From assembly GCA_039090855.1 (NCBI GenBank), contig CM077025.1, positions 100,172,489 to 100,236,488 of the forward strand: DNA of 64,000 bases, in the 5' to 3' direction. Position 1 is the first letter of the stretch; each line of letters starts with the position of its first letter. Below, piece by piece: positions 12,617-23,865 of this stretch. The position numbers were made by a program, and so were the translations under genes. The stretch comes from Macrothele yani (Eukaryota > Arthropoda > Arachnida > Araneae > Macrothelidae). The notes beneath the pieces were generated by a model, which saw only the letters and a list, made by a program, of their open reading frames with translations, did no database searches and was not told where the DNA came from.

Positions 12617-12806
12617 GCACCAGTGGCGCAGTGGACTATGCGATGGCTTCTGATCATTCGTCCTAGATGGTTCTGTGTTCGAATCCCAGTGAGGCGTTGA
12701 TGTGCTTGTCTTACATCCCTGGCTGTGTCCCTAAATTAGGGACTTGTTACTGCCTATAACCCGTAGTTGCTCACGGTGGTCGTTAAACTCCCAATCAAAC
12801 AGGGGG
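12617..12806 (+). mobile_element. SINE-A copy, diverged
   Basis: Retains the tRNA-like head (GTGGCGCAGTGGACTATGCG; B-box GTGTTCGAATCCC) and the body with 'CCCTAAATTAGGGAC' and 'GTTGCTCACGGTGGTCGTTA'. It has more substitutions and gaps than the copies at 17.5, 19.4 and 48.7 kb, and no poly(A). Confidence 0.85.
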
Positions 12807-13635
12807 GATATGCAGATTTTATTGGACCACTTCGTAACCTCAGGACCAAGTAAGGTGCACTATAACCATTAAACGGGACTGCAATGCGCTCTTCTGCGAC
12901 ATCCTATTCCCGCTTTACAGGAATGAGTGTTCGGACACTGCACCTCCACATGTCTGTTGGCTGATGAGGTAATTGTTCGGTCGAACATTCGGTAGTGAAC
13001 GCATCGTGTGTCGAGGGGTTTCTGCAGTCCTGGCCAAGCCGGCTCACAGGACTTTAATTGTAATTTCTGGCTTTGAGTATACCTAAGATGTTATCGGGAT
13101 CACATACGCTCTCTGATCCAAAAACTAGTATCAGACGTGTAGTGGCTAACATCTACCGCGACATGCTGCGAGCAGCCCTGTCAGATGTTCATTTGCAGAG
13201 TGCAATCTTTTGAGATAGCCAGAATATTGAGCGGACTTTGTACCGAAACGTTTGTGCTGTTACAGTAAACTCACGCACGTGTCCTCTTGTATGAGACGCA
13301 ATTTTTGAACTAAATTATTTTATCCGCTGCCCCCCATTCCATATTATTTTATCCGCTGCCCCCTTCCCATTCCCTCAATAAATACCCTACAAAGTTTCGT
13401 CGAGAAATCTCAATTTCTCTTTTCGAGACACCCTAGAATAGATGCTTGGTTTATAACCGCCCGGTGAAATCTGCACGTTGGGCAAGAGGGAGGGGGGGGG
13501 GGTGCGCTGCCCGGTGCGGACTAACTTGTACGTTATAACTCCTATGTTTCTCCTGTAGCACCCAGGTATCAAAGGAATACCACTATATCCATATAACCAC
13601 CAAGGAGAAATCATATCCACTCAAGGAATTTTTTT
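12807..13635. other. No gene seen; short G-run and a local duplication
   Basis: Contains a direct duplication of 'TATTTTATCCGCTGCCCCC' around 13316-13365 and a G-run at 13490-13502. Otherwise unassigned. Confidence 0.4.
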
Positions 13636-13966
13636 GCGAGTGCCACCTCAGTGTTGCAAAAGTAAGATCCAGGAATTTGATGACCACAGCAAAGAAGTGA
13701 AATTAATTTAAAGATGAACTTTCAGAAAGTTAATCTTTAAACAGTAATTTCACTTCTTTGCTATTGTCTGCAAATTCCCGGATCTTACTTTGCAGCTCTG
13801 AGGGGGCACTCGCAGAAATGACTTTGAGCAAAATGAAGGAGAGTTCAACTATTACAACTGCTGATGGTTGTAAGGAATCGTGCCTTACATAATAAGTCCC
13901 AAATAGTGGAAGTTCATATTCGTTCGGTCGAAGACTGAATATGAATTCCGTAATTGAAAGAGCCAA
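13636..13966. repeat. Fold-back of an RTE-like LINE fragment
   Basis: The plus strand at about 13636-13725 and the complement of about 13726-13825 are near copies of each other. Both contain AGTAAGATCC(A/G)GGAATTTG and AGCAAAGAAGTGAAATTA, corresponding to the start of the reverse-transcriptase remnant at 30361 ('EL..KIRE.ADNSKEV'). The minus arm keeps an open frame (13730-13966) ending in this peptide. The result is an inverted duplication of a small piece of the LINE. Confidence 0.65.
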
Positions 13967-14386
13967 TGAATGACTTCACAGCTATGTGTGTGTGTGTATA
14001 TAGCTAAAAGAAAATATGCCCCAAAAGAACCACACACATACCCAATAAATGCAGTACGAGAAAAATTTTACACTAACTAAAGAATTCTGTCATAAAAAAT
14101 AACAAACAGCGAGTTTGGAGCAAAGTGGAAGAATGTGGAAAATATTGTAAACGGTGATCTGTGGGATTTTCAAGGACCAACACAGATCCCTATTTACTCA
14201 TTTCCGCGAAGAACTAGTTGACCATGGGTTTTTGGGGTTTTTCTTTGCATTCTTGAGATATATATACAGTCATTTGCAAAAGTTTAAGACCACCTGTCGA
14301 TTTATTGAAAATTAAGATTTTCGAAGAAACTACTAATTACTAGTCAGATATTTGAAAAAATGACACCACAGATGAATACTTATTCT

Positions 14387-14716
14387 TTAGAACACAAATA
14401 CCGAAGTTAGTGCTTTGTGTGGCCACCTGTGTCTTTTATAAGGGACAATACGATGTGGCATATTCTCAATGAAGGATTTGCAGTAGTCACTTGAAATATC
14501 TTTGCACAACACGTACTTTATCGCGTCAATCAAAGCTTGGGAATTTGATGGGTGCTTTTTTTTTTTTTTTGCTACCGTGTCTTCTAAAATGGTGCACAAA
14601 TTTTTGATGGGGTTAAGGTCGGGATTATTACCGGCCCAGTCAAGCACAGTTATGTCTTTCATCTGCAGGTAGTCCTTTACTGTCTTTGATCTGTGGAATG
14701 GAGCACCATCATGCAT
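14387..14716 (-). pseudogene. Tc1 transposase C-terminal fragment, catalytic Glu replaced
   Basis: The frame starts 'MHDGAPFHRSKTVKDYL', the usual block around the second catalytic Asp (HDG in place of QDG). It continues to 'VLDWAGNNPDLNPIKNL', the block that normally ends in PIENLW. The spacing corresponds to DD34E, but the Glu codon now encodes Lys. A run of five Lys from a poly(A/T) stretch at about 14560-14573 follows. Together with the scrambled N-terminal half this makes the copy inactive. Confidence 0.8.
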
Positions 14717-15117
14717 AAAGATTGTGCACTTGCATATGAGTTAACAGCTTCTCACGTAGCATTTCCACTAAAAAGGACCAGTCATGGTAGTGCCTCTGCA
14801 AAAAGGAAATGAAGCCGTACCGTATTCTGACATAGCACCCCCATTTCATCTTATTAAATGTCTCACTGTGCTAACGGTATATTTTTCATCAAACCTTTTG
14901 CCTTTTGGTAGCCGAACATGTGATTCAAATTGGCGCACAGTTGATTCATCGGAAAAAGAACTTTTTCCAATTTTCAGCAGTCCACGATTGATGACGCTTC
15001 GCAAACTGAAGTTTCTTCTTTTATATGACAGAAGTTAGTCTAGGTTTATGTACAGGTTCATAAGACTAATCCAAAATCTTTGCTAAGATGTCGGGAAACA
15101 GTGCTGATACTAATATC

Positions 15118-15402
15118 TGGCCCCTTCTGAATGTAGAAAAGCTTTGATTTTTTTTTGCACGAAGGGCCACTAACATGTGGCCCTTCTGAATGTAGAAAAG
15201 CTTTGATTTTTTTTTTTGCACGAAGGGTCACTAACATCTGGCCCTTCTGAATGTAGAAAAGCTTTGATTTTTTTTTTTTGCACGAAGGGTCACTAATATC
15301 TGGCCCTTCTGAATGTAGAAAAGCTTTGATTTTTTTTGCACGAAGGGTCACTAATATCTGGCCCTTCTGAATGTAGAAAAGCTTTGATTTTCTTGCACGA
15401 AC
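15118..15402. repeat. Tandem repeat, about 60 bp x 5, inside the Tc1 transposase
   Basis: The unit TGGCCCTTCTGAATGTAGAA...GCACGAAGGGTCACTAATATC begins near 15118, 15178, 15239, 15300 and 15359. Units differ mainly in the length of the central T-run (8-11 T). It lies within the transposase coding region, so it arose by tandem duplication of coding DNA. Confidence 0.9.
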
Positions 15403-15861
15403 TCCTCGGAGAACTCGTAACTATTCCCCTTTTGGTATTGTCATCCCCTGTGGTTGTCTTCCTTGGACGTCCACTTCTCTTTCGGTCGCTAAATTATCCT
15501 GTACCTCGATATTTCATGATCGTGTTATGAATAGCAGTTTTGTTCACAGTAACCTTTCCACTTATGTCACGTTCAGAATATGCTTCATGATATAAAGTCA
15601 CTATTTGTGTCTTCTAAGTAAGACGTAATGACGCTTCTTTGCCCATTTTTCACTATATAGAAAATCTGTACAAAACCTCTCAGCATGAAAATCAAAAGCA
15701 AACTGACGCTCGTAAGCTTCTCCCAACTGTTAACAGCTGCCGCTGTAGGATGATGAAACACCGACAGGAAGTTGAGTAATACAGACAGTAGCTGACGCAA
15801 TTGTTAGAAATTTCCTAATACCAACTGGTGGTCTTAAACTTTTGCGAATAACTGTATATCA

Positions 15862-15985
15862 AGACCATGTGGGAGATGGGTGGACGAAATTCGAAATCAC
15901 GTTGCAGTAACATGGCGCAGACTGGCCCAAGACGAAGGTGTAGAAGAAACTTTTAGACCATCCAACCGTGGCCTGATAATGGTTG
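15862..15985 (+). mobile_element. 3' end fragment of an RTE-like LINE
   Basis: Encodes 'GRWVDEIRNHVAVTWRRLAQDE', the same C-terminal block as the remnant at 30361-31095 ('GRWVDEIRKYAGVTWRRLAQD'), and ends close to 'TGATAATGGTTGA', the same position relative to the stop. Only the last 40 or so codons remain. Confidence 0.75.
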
Positions 15986-16707
15986 ATATGCATATTAATT
16001 TGGCGAATTTCCAATGTTTTCTTATTTTTTTGAGTTTTAAGATTTTTAGTTATTGGTATACGGCCTTTTCTTTTTTTTTTTTTTTTTTTGTCTTTGCATG
16101 AAAGACAAAAGTTCAAAGATTTGGTATTCAAGTTCAAGAACGAAAAATCAAAGACTTCTATTTTTCTACGTCTTGAAGTACTTCTGTTAAAACCTCCAAT
16201 AAAAAAAAAAAAAAGTATTTCTCGTCTTTCATTGGTTTCGTCTTCGTTTTCATTGTCGATTGTTACTGATAATATCTGAAGTTCTAATATTTATCTCTGG
16301 TTATAATTTATTGCCAGAATGTACATTTTATTTTTAAATCTTTGGATGTCTGCATTGTTCTTTTGTCTCGCACAGTATTAACGTTAAGATATCTTTCGGC
16401 GTTCTTTTCTGTTTGCTCATACGTTTACGTCCTTCCTCTCTCTATGATTGATTTACAATGTTCACTTCAGTTCTTTGAGCATCTCGCTGCCGTCTGCTTT
16501 CTGTTGCTGTTTCATTTTCGCAAACTCGGAACTTTTGTTTCCTGTTTAATCTTCCTTTTTAGCTACGTTTTCTTCTCAACATATACTTTAAGCTAAATTT
16601 CCCTTTGCGTTCGTCTTTCTTGAGCAATAATATTCTTTTAAATGGTTACTATTCTGAGCGTTACATCTCATTGTCTTTCTGAAAAGCAAATACTGAATTC
16701 TTTTTTC
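15986..16707. other. No gene seen; T- and A-rich runs
   Basis: Contains poly(T) at 16070-16090 and poly(A) at 16200-16214. The open frame at 16342-16596 encodes a hydrophobic, T-rich-codon peptide without motifs and is probably chance. Confidence 0.4.
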
Positions 16708-16817
16708 TGATGTTTCTAGCAGATGGATTAGAGAATTGCTTTTACCATGATGTTTCTAGCAGATGGATTAGAGAATTGCTTTTACCATGATGTTTCTAGC
16801 AGATGGATTAGAGAATT
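16708..16817. repeat. 40-bp tandem repeat, about 2.8 copies
   Basis: TGATGTTTCTAGCAGATGGA followed by TTAGAGAATTGCTTTTACCA begins at 16708, 16748 and 16788; the first two units are identical and the third is truncated. Confidence 0.95.
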
Positions 16818-16997
16818 TTTTTCCATGAGCGCTATGTTTTATACATTTTTTAATAATGGTTTTTTCTTCAGGTAATCTTTCGAGAAGGTAGCATAAATAT
16901 GCATCTCTTGAGTGCACTTTTGTTTCAAGACGACGAGTTCTGAATTTTTGTTTTTATCAAATGAGAGATTATACTCCAAGATTCTTTTTGTGTGTGT

Positions 16998-17199
16998 GAT
17001 TGAAGGTTTAACGACCACCGTGAGCAACTGAGTGGGCAATAAGCAGTCCCTAATTTAGGGTCACTGGTTCCAGGGAAGGGAGAGAGCCAGTGCTGTAAGA
17101 CAAATTCAACATCCATGCCTCACCGGGATTCGAACCCGGACTCTTCTCGGACAAATTGTCATAAGCCAGCGCTTAGACCACAGCGCCACCAGGGCGGAC
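16998..17199 (-). mobile_element. SINE-A copy, minus strand
   Basis: Runs from the tail complement (GATTGAAGGTTTAACGACCA) through 'CACCGGGATTCGAACCCGGA' to the tRNA-like head complement (CAGCGCCACCAGGGCGG). Slightly diverged and lacking an obvious poly(T) at the tail. Confidence 0.9.
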
Positions 17200-17516
17200 A
17201 CCAAGATTCGCATACCTGATACGAAATCCTGTTGCTACGTGCATAACAGTACATTCGGGTACTGCCGAATTTTTGTTCTTAGAAAAAGCAAAAAAAAAAA
17301 AAAAATACGTACTTTATAGTCATAAATGGCCAAGTATTTCTAATTGTTTCCTAACGGTAGTGCATAATTAAGTTGAAGAAATAATTTTCACAGTGTTTGT
17401 CTATCCAGACAGAATATATCCCCGTTCTCGAGATTCCACCTGATTGTGTAATATCCTTAAACATTTTAAACTTGTGACCACGGTATATAATAGTCAGGTG
17501 GTACAACTCTGGAAAC

Positions 17517-17735
17517 GCCACCCCGGTGGCGCAGTGATCTAAGCGATGGCCTCTGATCATTCGTCCAAAAGGGGTCCGGGTTCGAATCCCGGTGAGGCAT
17601 GGATGTTGTGTTTGTCTTACGGCACTGGTTCTCTCCCTTCCCTGGAACCTGTGATCCTAAATTAGGGACGGGCGACTGCTTATAGCCCATTGAGTTGCTC
17701 ATGGTGTTCGTTAAACCTCCAATCAAAAAAAAAAA
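17517..17735 (+). mobile_element. SINE-A copy with poly(A) and 12-bp TSD
   Basis: Flanked by the perfect direct repeat AACTCTGGAAAC at 17505-17516 and 17736-17747. The order is tRNA-like head (GGTGGCGCAGTGATCTAAGC, B-box GGGTTCGAATCCC), a body of about 150 bp with 'CCTAAATTAGGGACGGGCGA', and an A-tail. This copy defines the structure of the family. Confidence 0.95.
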
Positions 17736-17747
17736 AACTCTGGAAAC

Positions 17748-19045
17748 AAAATTCGCCCGTTAATGTCACTTGTCACCAGATGGCGTGACCAACATATGGG
17801 CCGATGACTCGACACAACCTATGCTTTCTTATGGGAGGAAGGGGCAGAAGTATTCGTGTTTTAAAAATGCTATTTTGCTTAGAATTGAAAAAACAAAATC
17901 TGAAACGCTTCGTAAACATGTACTTTTGTGCCAACCAGGTGGGATGTTGTCAATGATAGTGATACATATGCATATTTATGTTTGATAATTGTATTGATTA
18001 ATAGCCACACATTGTACTTCTTGTTTCCACACCTTTATGTTCGATAATTTCATTTTTTATATGCAAAACAGCAAGTTTAAAGCAGCAGTCAATAGTTTTA
18101 AGTATTTTCCATCGTACGATAGCTTTTTTAATTACAAAACGAAATATTTTTCTATGCGCGATCACTATGTTTCATGCGTTGATATTAAAACATAAATTAG
18201 TGATAAATTAGTGATCGTTTTTCATCTGTTCGGGCTTCAAAGGTGGATAAAGTTTCTTTACATATCGAATAATCTGTCCGATAGCTCGTTACAAAACTAT
18301 TTCGCCCCATATCAAGAACGTAAGAATTGAACTGATCCTTGTCCGACACACAGCTGCACTATAAATTTTAGTCTCCATCTAAATTAAAAAGAGTTGACGT
18401 TCTTTAACTTCCGTAGAGAAACTTCGGCGTTTCTGGAACTTCAATACCACACATCTACTCAAAGTAATTATTTAAAAATACTTGTAATAAATGCAGATTT
18501 AGTACTGATGAAATCATAAACGCTGTGTATTCCTATGATGGTCAGGGTGAAAGATCGGCCCACAGCTCCTGCACGCCCCCTGGCGATCTATGACACATGG
18601 AGGTAGGAATAAGGGGAGAAAGCACCCCCCGTTGGCTCAATGCAATCCAAGTAAAGCCAGCGAGACGTCACGGTTGTGACGCCACAGCGGCCATCTTAAG
18701 ACTGACATGAGCAGACTGTGCAATAGCTGTTAACGCTGTGAGAGGCATGAAGTTATCAATTTGCTTTTAATATTAATCAATTTGCCCTTCTTTATTATAT
18801 TAATCGTTGATATACTTTTCTTAAGGATATTATTAGTTGATTTATCAATGTTTAGGGCGTTACTGCTACTTCCAAGTATTTATAATTTAGGAAACATTTC
18901 GGCTGGCTTCTGTGGAATCAGCGTAGGTACAAGAGTTTTTCTTATTCTGTAGGTAAAACCAAGGTAGTTAGAATGAGAGAAGTCGGTCAAAGATTGTAAA
19001 CAAACAGCAGGTGGTCTCTCGCGGAAGCATGTGACGTAGTTGGTC
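17748..19045. other. Unassigned, AT-rich; no gene seen
   Basis: No convincing coding frame. The segment at 18960-18992 (CCAAGGTAGTTAGAATGAGAGAAGTCGGTCAA) recurs inverted and slightly changed at about 21341-21373, so both belong to an unnamed repeat. Confidence 0.4.
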
Positions 19046-19059
19046 CCCAGCAGTCTTCT

Positions 19060-19291
19060 TTCTTCTTTTTTTTTTTTTTTTTTTGATTGGTGGTTTAACG
19101 ACCACCGTGAGCAACTCAATGGGCCATAAGCAGTCGCCCGTCCCTAATTTGGGGTCACTGGTTCCAGGGAAGGGAGAGAACCAGCGCCGTAAGACAAACA
19201 CAACATCCATGCCTCACCGGGATTCGAACCCGGACCCCTTCGGACAAATGATCAGAGACCAGCGCCTTAGACCACTGCGCCACCGGGGCGG
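19060..19291 (-). mobile_element. SINE-A copy, minus strand, 14-bp TSD
   Basis: Flanked by CCCAGCAGTCTTCT at 19046-19059 and 19292-19305. The T-run at 19065-19083 is the complement of the poly(A) tail. The head complement keeps 'CACCGGGATTCGAACCCGGA'. Confidence 0.95.
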
Positions 19292-19408
19292 CCCAGCAGT
19301 CTTCTGTCGTGGTGGTAAAGAATGGTGAAATGCGTGATACTTAGTTCAAATTAGAAGATTTTAAGAATGCATATATGCAGGACTTTTTAAAATAGGAATT
19401 AAAGAATT

Positions 19409-19634
19409 GCTGTCCCGGTGCCGCAGTGGTCTAAGCGATGGCCTCTGATCATTCGTCCGAACGGGGTCCGGGTTCGAATCTCGGTGAGGCATGGATGTTG
19501 TGTTTGTCTTACGGCACTGGCTCTCTCCCTTCCCTGGAACCAGTGACCCTAAATTAGGGACGGGCGACTGCTTATAGCCCATTGAGTTGCTCACGGTGGT
19601 CGTTAAACCTTCAATAAAAAAAATAAAAAATAAA
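19409..19634 (+). mobile_element. SINE-A copy, A-rich tail, 8-bp TSD
   Basis: Flanked by AAAGAATT at 19401-19408 and 19635-19642. The tail is a mixed A/T-rich run with TAAA steps. The B-box has one change (GGTTCGAATCTCGG). Confidence 0.9.
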
Positions 19635-19642
19635 AAAGAATT

Positions 19643-20233
19643 ACACAATTAAAAACAAAACTTACCGATTACTAAAACTTGGAACTTTCCCTCCATTGTT
19701 ACCTTTTTTTTAACTCCCTGGAATTCAATGCATGTGCTTGGTTTTTTCTCTTCATTAAGTTTTGTTGGTTGACGTCGTTAATATATTTAATACGAAAAAT
19801 GTTCTTGCTCTCGCATAGGTTTTAATGACACCCACGCTAACTTCTGGAAAGTTTCATTTCAATTTCGATTGAAGTTTGTTTATCGCCCCTTGGGAATTAT
19901 ATATGCTAACTCTATGAAATTCTGAAAAAACTGATGCAAACTGTTTGACAGGTTCTATCCAAATGTTGTTTGGTATCATTAGCCCACCTCTTGATAAAGT
20001 ATCAATCCAGGCTTTGTTTTGGTTCCCCGCTAAGTAGGAAAACGTTTCCAATTCTTTATCCTTGTGACGAAAGGCTTAACATCCAGCAAAATAGCGTATG
20101 ACTTCTTCCTCTTCAGGATTAGCAAAATTGCTAGCATTAATAGACACATCGTCCATCTCACAGGCATTCGAATTGTTTGCCTGGTCTTGTGTTTCCATTA
20201 AATCAAAAAATAAATTGACCCTTATTATTTTGT
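19643..20233. other. No gene seen
   Basis: AT-rich sequence; the short minus frames at 19854-20051 and 20076-20381 have no recognisable motif. Confidence 0.35.
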
Positions 20234-20241
20234 CTTCGTTG

Positions 20242-21039
20242 CAGGGCTGGATGGCGCTTTTGCGGGGCCCGGAGCAAAATTTCTTTGCTGGTACTAGAAA
20301 ATAAATCTCATATTTTAATAAAATCGTTACGTGAAAAATACCGTTCGTATAGAACACACACGAAAACTGTCCTAAAGACATAATGATTATCTCAGAGAAA
20401 TACGTATTGGCTTTAAGCTTAAGAAAAAGACAATAATATGGATTTGAAGATTCCGAGAGAGAGAGTAAAAAGTGTTAAAGTCCACGATTTTCTTTCCAGG
20501 TCGAGGGCGGTCGAGGTTGTATTGTGACTTTTATAAAAATTTCCTCACAAAATGATAAAAAGATACCTGCGTAGCGAATATTTTTATGTAGGAAATATTA
20601 AGGACTCTTCTAAAATAAATTCATAAAAATAATTTTTTTTCATATACATGTTGCAGTGATTGATTTTTTTTATTTTGTTAAATTTAAGTATTTGGTTGAT
20701 ACACAAGTTGTTGAATATATAAAAGTAGGGCTCGCAAAATGATGAAATTTAATTTGCTATTTCATGAATGCGGAAAATATTAAGGCGGTTACAATAATCA
20801 TTATGAAATATGAAAATCTCAGTATCTGTACGGCGGAGGGCGATAACCTATTCGAAAAGAGGGGGGGGGGTGTAAACAAAAAAAATTAATAAAGATCTTT
20901 TTAAGTGCCTCGCGCTCCAAAACTTACAAAAAAACAAATAATTATAAAAAATCCCTCAAAAAGTGATTTTGTTTTTTTTTTCTTTAAGTGGCGGGCCAGG
21001 GGTGACCGCCTTGGTTGCCCTATGTTCCAGCCGGCCCTG
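20242..21039. mobile_element. Non-autonomous hAT-type element
   Basis: Ends CAGGGCTGGATGG (20242) and CCAGCCGGCCCTG (to 21039) are inverted repeats of the CAGGGCCGG type seen in hAT elements. The 8-bp flanks CTTCGTTG (20234-20241) and CTTCGTCG (21040-21047) match at 7 of 8 positions, as expected of a hAT target duplication. The interior lacks a transposase and aligns along its length with 53536-54620. Confidence 0.85.
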
Positions 21040-21193
21040 CTTCGTCGTTTTTAACGTTACCATTTGCCGGCAGCGGAAGCTTTGATCCAAGCAATAGCAT
21101 TTTCAGCTTGTGCTTGAAATCAGTTGGTAACGGATGATTGTAAAATTATCCGTTGATTAAACAAAGAAATATAACTAACTACCTTGATCTACA

Positions 21194-21343
21194 AATGAGT
21201 TCACGATACCGAGTGGATGTCTGCTGCAGACATCCACTCTGCACTGGGGAGGCTCCAAGAGGGTTGGACGGGCTCCAAGAGTGTTCCACTGACGTCACTG
21301 ATTCCTGGAACCCTAAGCCGGAGTGGGTTGGGCGAACTCATTG
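21194..21343. repeat. Small palindromic unit with perfect 14-bp stem
   Basis: GAGTGGATGTCTGC and its complement GCAGACATCCACTC are separated by one base (about 21212-21240). Outer inverted words AATGAGTTC / GAACTCATT flank the block at about 21195 and 21335, and 'GGCTCCAAGAG' occurs twice inside. It looks like a small fold-back element or remnant. Confidence 0.7.
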
Positions 21344-22483
21344 ACCTACCTTCTCTCATTCTAACTACCTTGGGTAAAACTGCCGTGTAATTCCATAGTT
21401 TTTAAAGTTGTGTGTATGCTAATCTAAATTTAGTGACGTTTTATGGAAATCTGCTCTGTTAAAATGAAGACAATATGATAGTGTACGCAAATTAATCTTA
21501 AGTTGTAATATTCCAATATTACTTTGTATTAGATATATTATGATGTAAATATATCTATCACCAAGGAAGGGCACAATTTCAAAAGTAATACAAAATCCTT
21601 ACATTTCTACAGTATTTGGAAAAGCAATACAAAATCCTTACATTTCAACACCACTATATAAAACTTAAAGAGTGCATGCAATGTTCAGTTACATATCCCC
21701 CCAGCTTTAAAATGCACCTTGACTATAGAATGACATTAACGATCCAATTTTCTAACTGTTAACTGTATAGGGAGTTGTATCACCTGACTATCATACACCG
21801 TGCTTGAGACTCAGCTGTGAAAAGACTTTGTGATTATTAAATTCGAGTTGTTGCTGAACATCTTTGTGATCCATGTTTCTACAGCAAGACATGAGATTGC
21901 ACGTGAATTATCATAATTAAATATAATGTACTGAACTACTACGTATTCTGCTGTCAGTTTAATAATTTATTTGTCACTTGTACTTGCGTGCGTGTTATAT
22001 TTCTTTGCCTGTCAAGTCTAAGTCATTTTCTCGCGGTTCATAAACATGAGAACGTGCTCCTTCCGGTGCTGTGTTCGGGTAAATCGGGTTTATGAATGTG
22101 CTGACTACTACGAATAAGCACTGAGACTTGTTAACAGAAGCAAAATTAGGCCTTTCTGCGCCGCCCAGAACAAACCACAGAATATTTCAGCTCATCCCTT
22201 CCATTTATTTGTCTTTCTGCCTTCTGATGCCCAAAAAAAATCAAAACAAATGTCCATCCACTGCCACAGCCTCACCTTAATCTTTTCCCTATTCATGAAA
22301 TGGCAAATTGAAACTCATCATTTGGTTGCTCCCTGCTTTTATATATCCAACAGTTTGTGGGTAAACTACTTACTTAAAACTTAGAAAATAAAAAAAGAAC
22401 ATTATCAAAGTTGTTTTGGGGCTTATGTGACTTTAAAAACAGTACTGGAAATTTAAAGGAACAAGTTAGGAAAATCATGCAAT
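21344..22483. other. Unassigned; short local duplication, no gene
   Basis: AT-rich. 'AATACAAAATCCTTACATTTC' is duplicated at about 21588 and 21626. No coding frame stands out. Confidence 0.4.
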
Positions 22484-23338
22484 ATATTGATCATGATACT
22501 CTTTCCAACATACCAGAAATTATTACTCAAGTTATGAGGATAATGGTCGTAGAATAAATCTCGCTCCTGTGTCCTGACCTTTGACACCATTTCGATGATA
22601 TTGAACAGAATTGGTTCAGTATACTTCCAAAACAACATACCAAAGTTTTGTCGCAATAGAAGCGTAAATAGTCAAAATATGACAAAAATGGCTGTAGAAT
22701 AAACTCGCTTCTGTGCCCTGACTTTTGACCCCATTTCGATAATATTAAACAGAACCGATTCAGTATACTTCCAGAACAACATACTAAAGTTTTGTTGCAA
22801 TAGAAGCATTTTTAGTTAAGTTATGAGGATAATGGCTGTGGAATAAATCTCACTCCTCTGTCCTGACCATTAACCCCATTTCGATAATATTAAACAGAAC
22901 CGGTTCAGTACATCTCCGGAACAACATGATAAAGTTTTGTCGCAATCGAAGCATTTTTACATAAGGTATGACACATAAGAGCAATGGAATGGATCCCACT
23001 TCTTGGTCCTGACCTTTGACCCCATTTCGCCCATTTTCAACAGGCTTTGTCTCGAAGTAGTCCCCTACTACATACTAAAATTCCATCGAAATCGAACCAT
23101 TTCTACGCGAGTTATGACGAATAAGGGCAATGGATCCCGCTCCTATGTCCTGACCTTTGACCCCATTTCGCCCATTTTCAATAGGGTTCGTCCCCAGGTG
23201 TTCCCCTACCACACACTAAAATTTCATCGAAATGGAACCATTCTTACGCGAGTTATCATGCAGACGGACAGACAGACAGACAAAGCTGGAGCATATACGC
23301 TTCTTCAACCTACGGTTGGAAAGCGTAAAAAAAAAAAG
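22484..23338 (+). repeat. 145-bp tandem repeat element with 3' stem-loop and A-tail
   Basis: About five diverged monomers of 140-148 bp share 'TCCTGACCTTTGACCCCATTTCG' and 'AATCGAA(G/C)CATTT(C/T)TA'; anchors fall near 22656, 22798, 22943, 23091 and 23231. They end in a distinct tail: CAGACGGACAGACAGACAGA, then 'CGCTTCTTCAACCTACGGTTGGAAAGCG', which can form a stem-loop, then poly(A) at 23327-23337. The same tail and one monomer occur inverted at 33373-33600. The A-tail after a conserved stem-loop suggests a retroposed, probably non-coding element. Confidence 0.75.
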
Positions 23339-23865
23339 TGAAAAAAGCACTTTTCATATATAAGCGCGAGTAAGAAATTAAAGTCACTAATTTGTGAATT
23401 ACTCTACTCTACATCAAAAATCAATCACTAAAACATGTATCAGGAAGGTAAAAACTATTTATACGAATTTATTTTAGAGGGAACTTTACAAAAGTCTCAT
23501 CTGGATAATGATTTTCCTGATGAAATTTATTCGCTATGAAAAAAGTATTACCTTTATTATTCGGTACGCAGATTAGTTGAAGTTATTTTTTGTATATTTT
23601 TGTAAGTAAGTTTTAATAAGAAACACAATGCAGCCATAACCTCTTCTCCCCGAAAAGAAAATCGCAGATATAACACTTTTACACACACTCTCTCACTCTC
23701 TCTTTGAACTTTCAATCCATATAATTGTATTTTTCTTAAGCTTAAAGTACTTCTTTCAGATAATATTTTTTCTTTATGATAGTTTTCGCATGTATCCTTC
23801 ACGCACGACATTTTTCGCGTTAAGACATTATTGAAATATGAGATTTATTGTCTATAAAACTTTTC
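23339..23865. other. No recognised feature
   Basis: AT-rich, no motif-bearing frame. Confidence 0.35.

Larger units (their letters stand above)
14277..15854 (-). mobile_element. Tc1-like transposon, inactive, with internal minisatellite
   Basis: Inverted ends CAGTCATTTGCAAAAGTTTA (14277) and TAAACTTTTGCGAATAACTG (to 15854) are flanked by TA at 14275-14276 and 15855-15856, the Tc1/mariner target duplication. The transposase lies on the minus strand in fragments. A 60-bp tandem repeat at 15118-15402 sits inside it. Confidence 0.85.
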
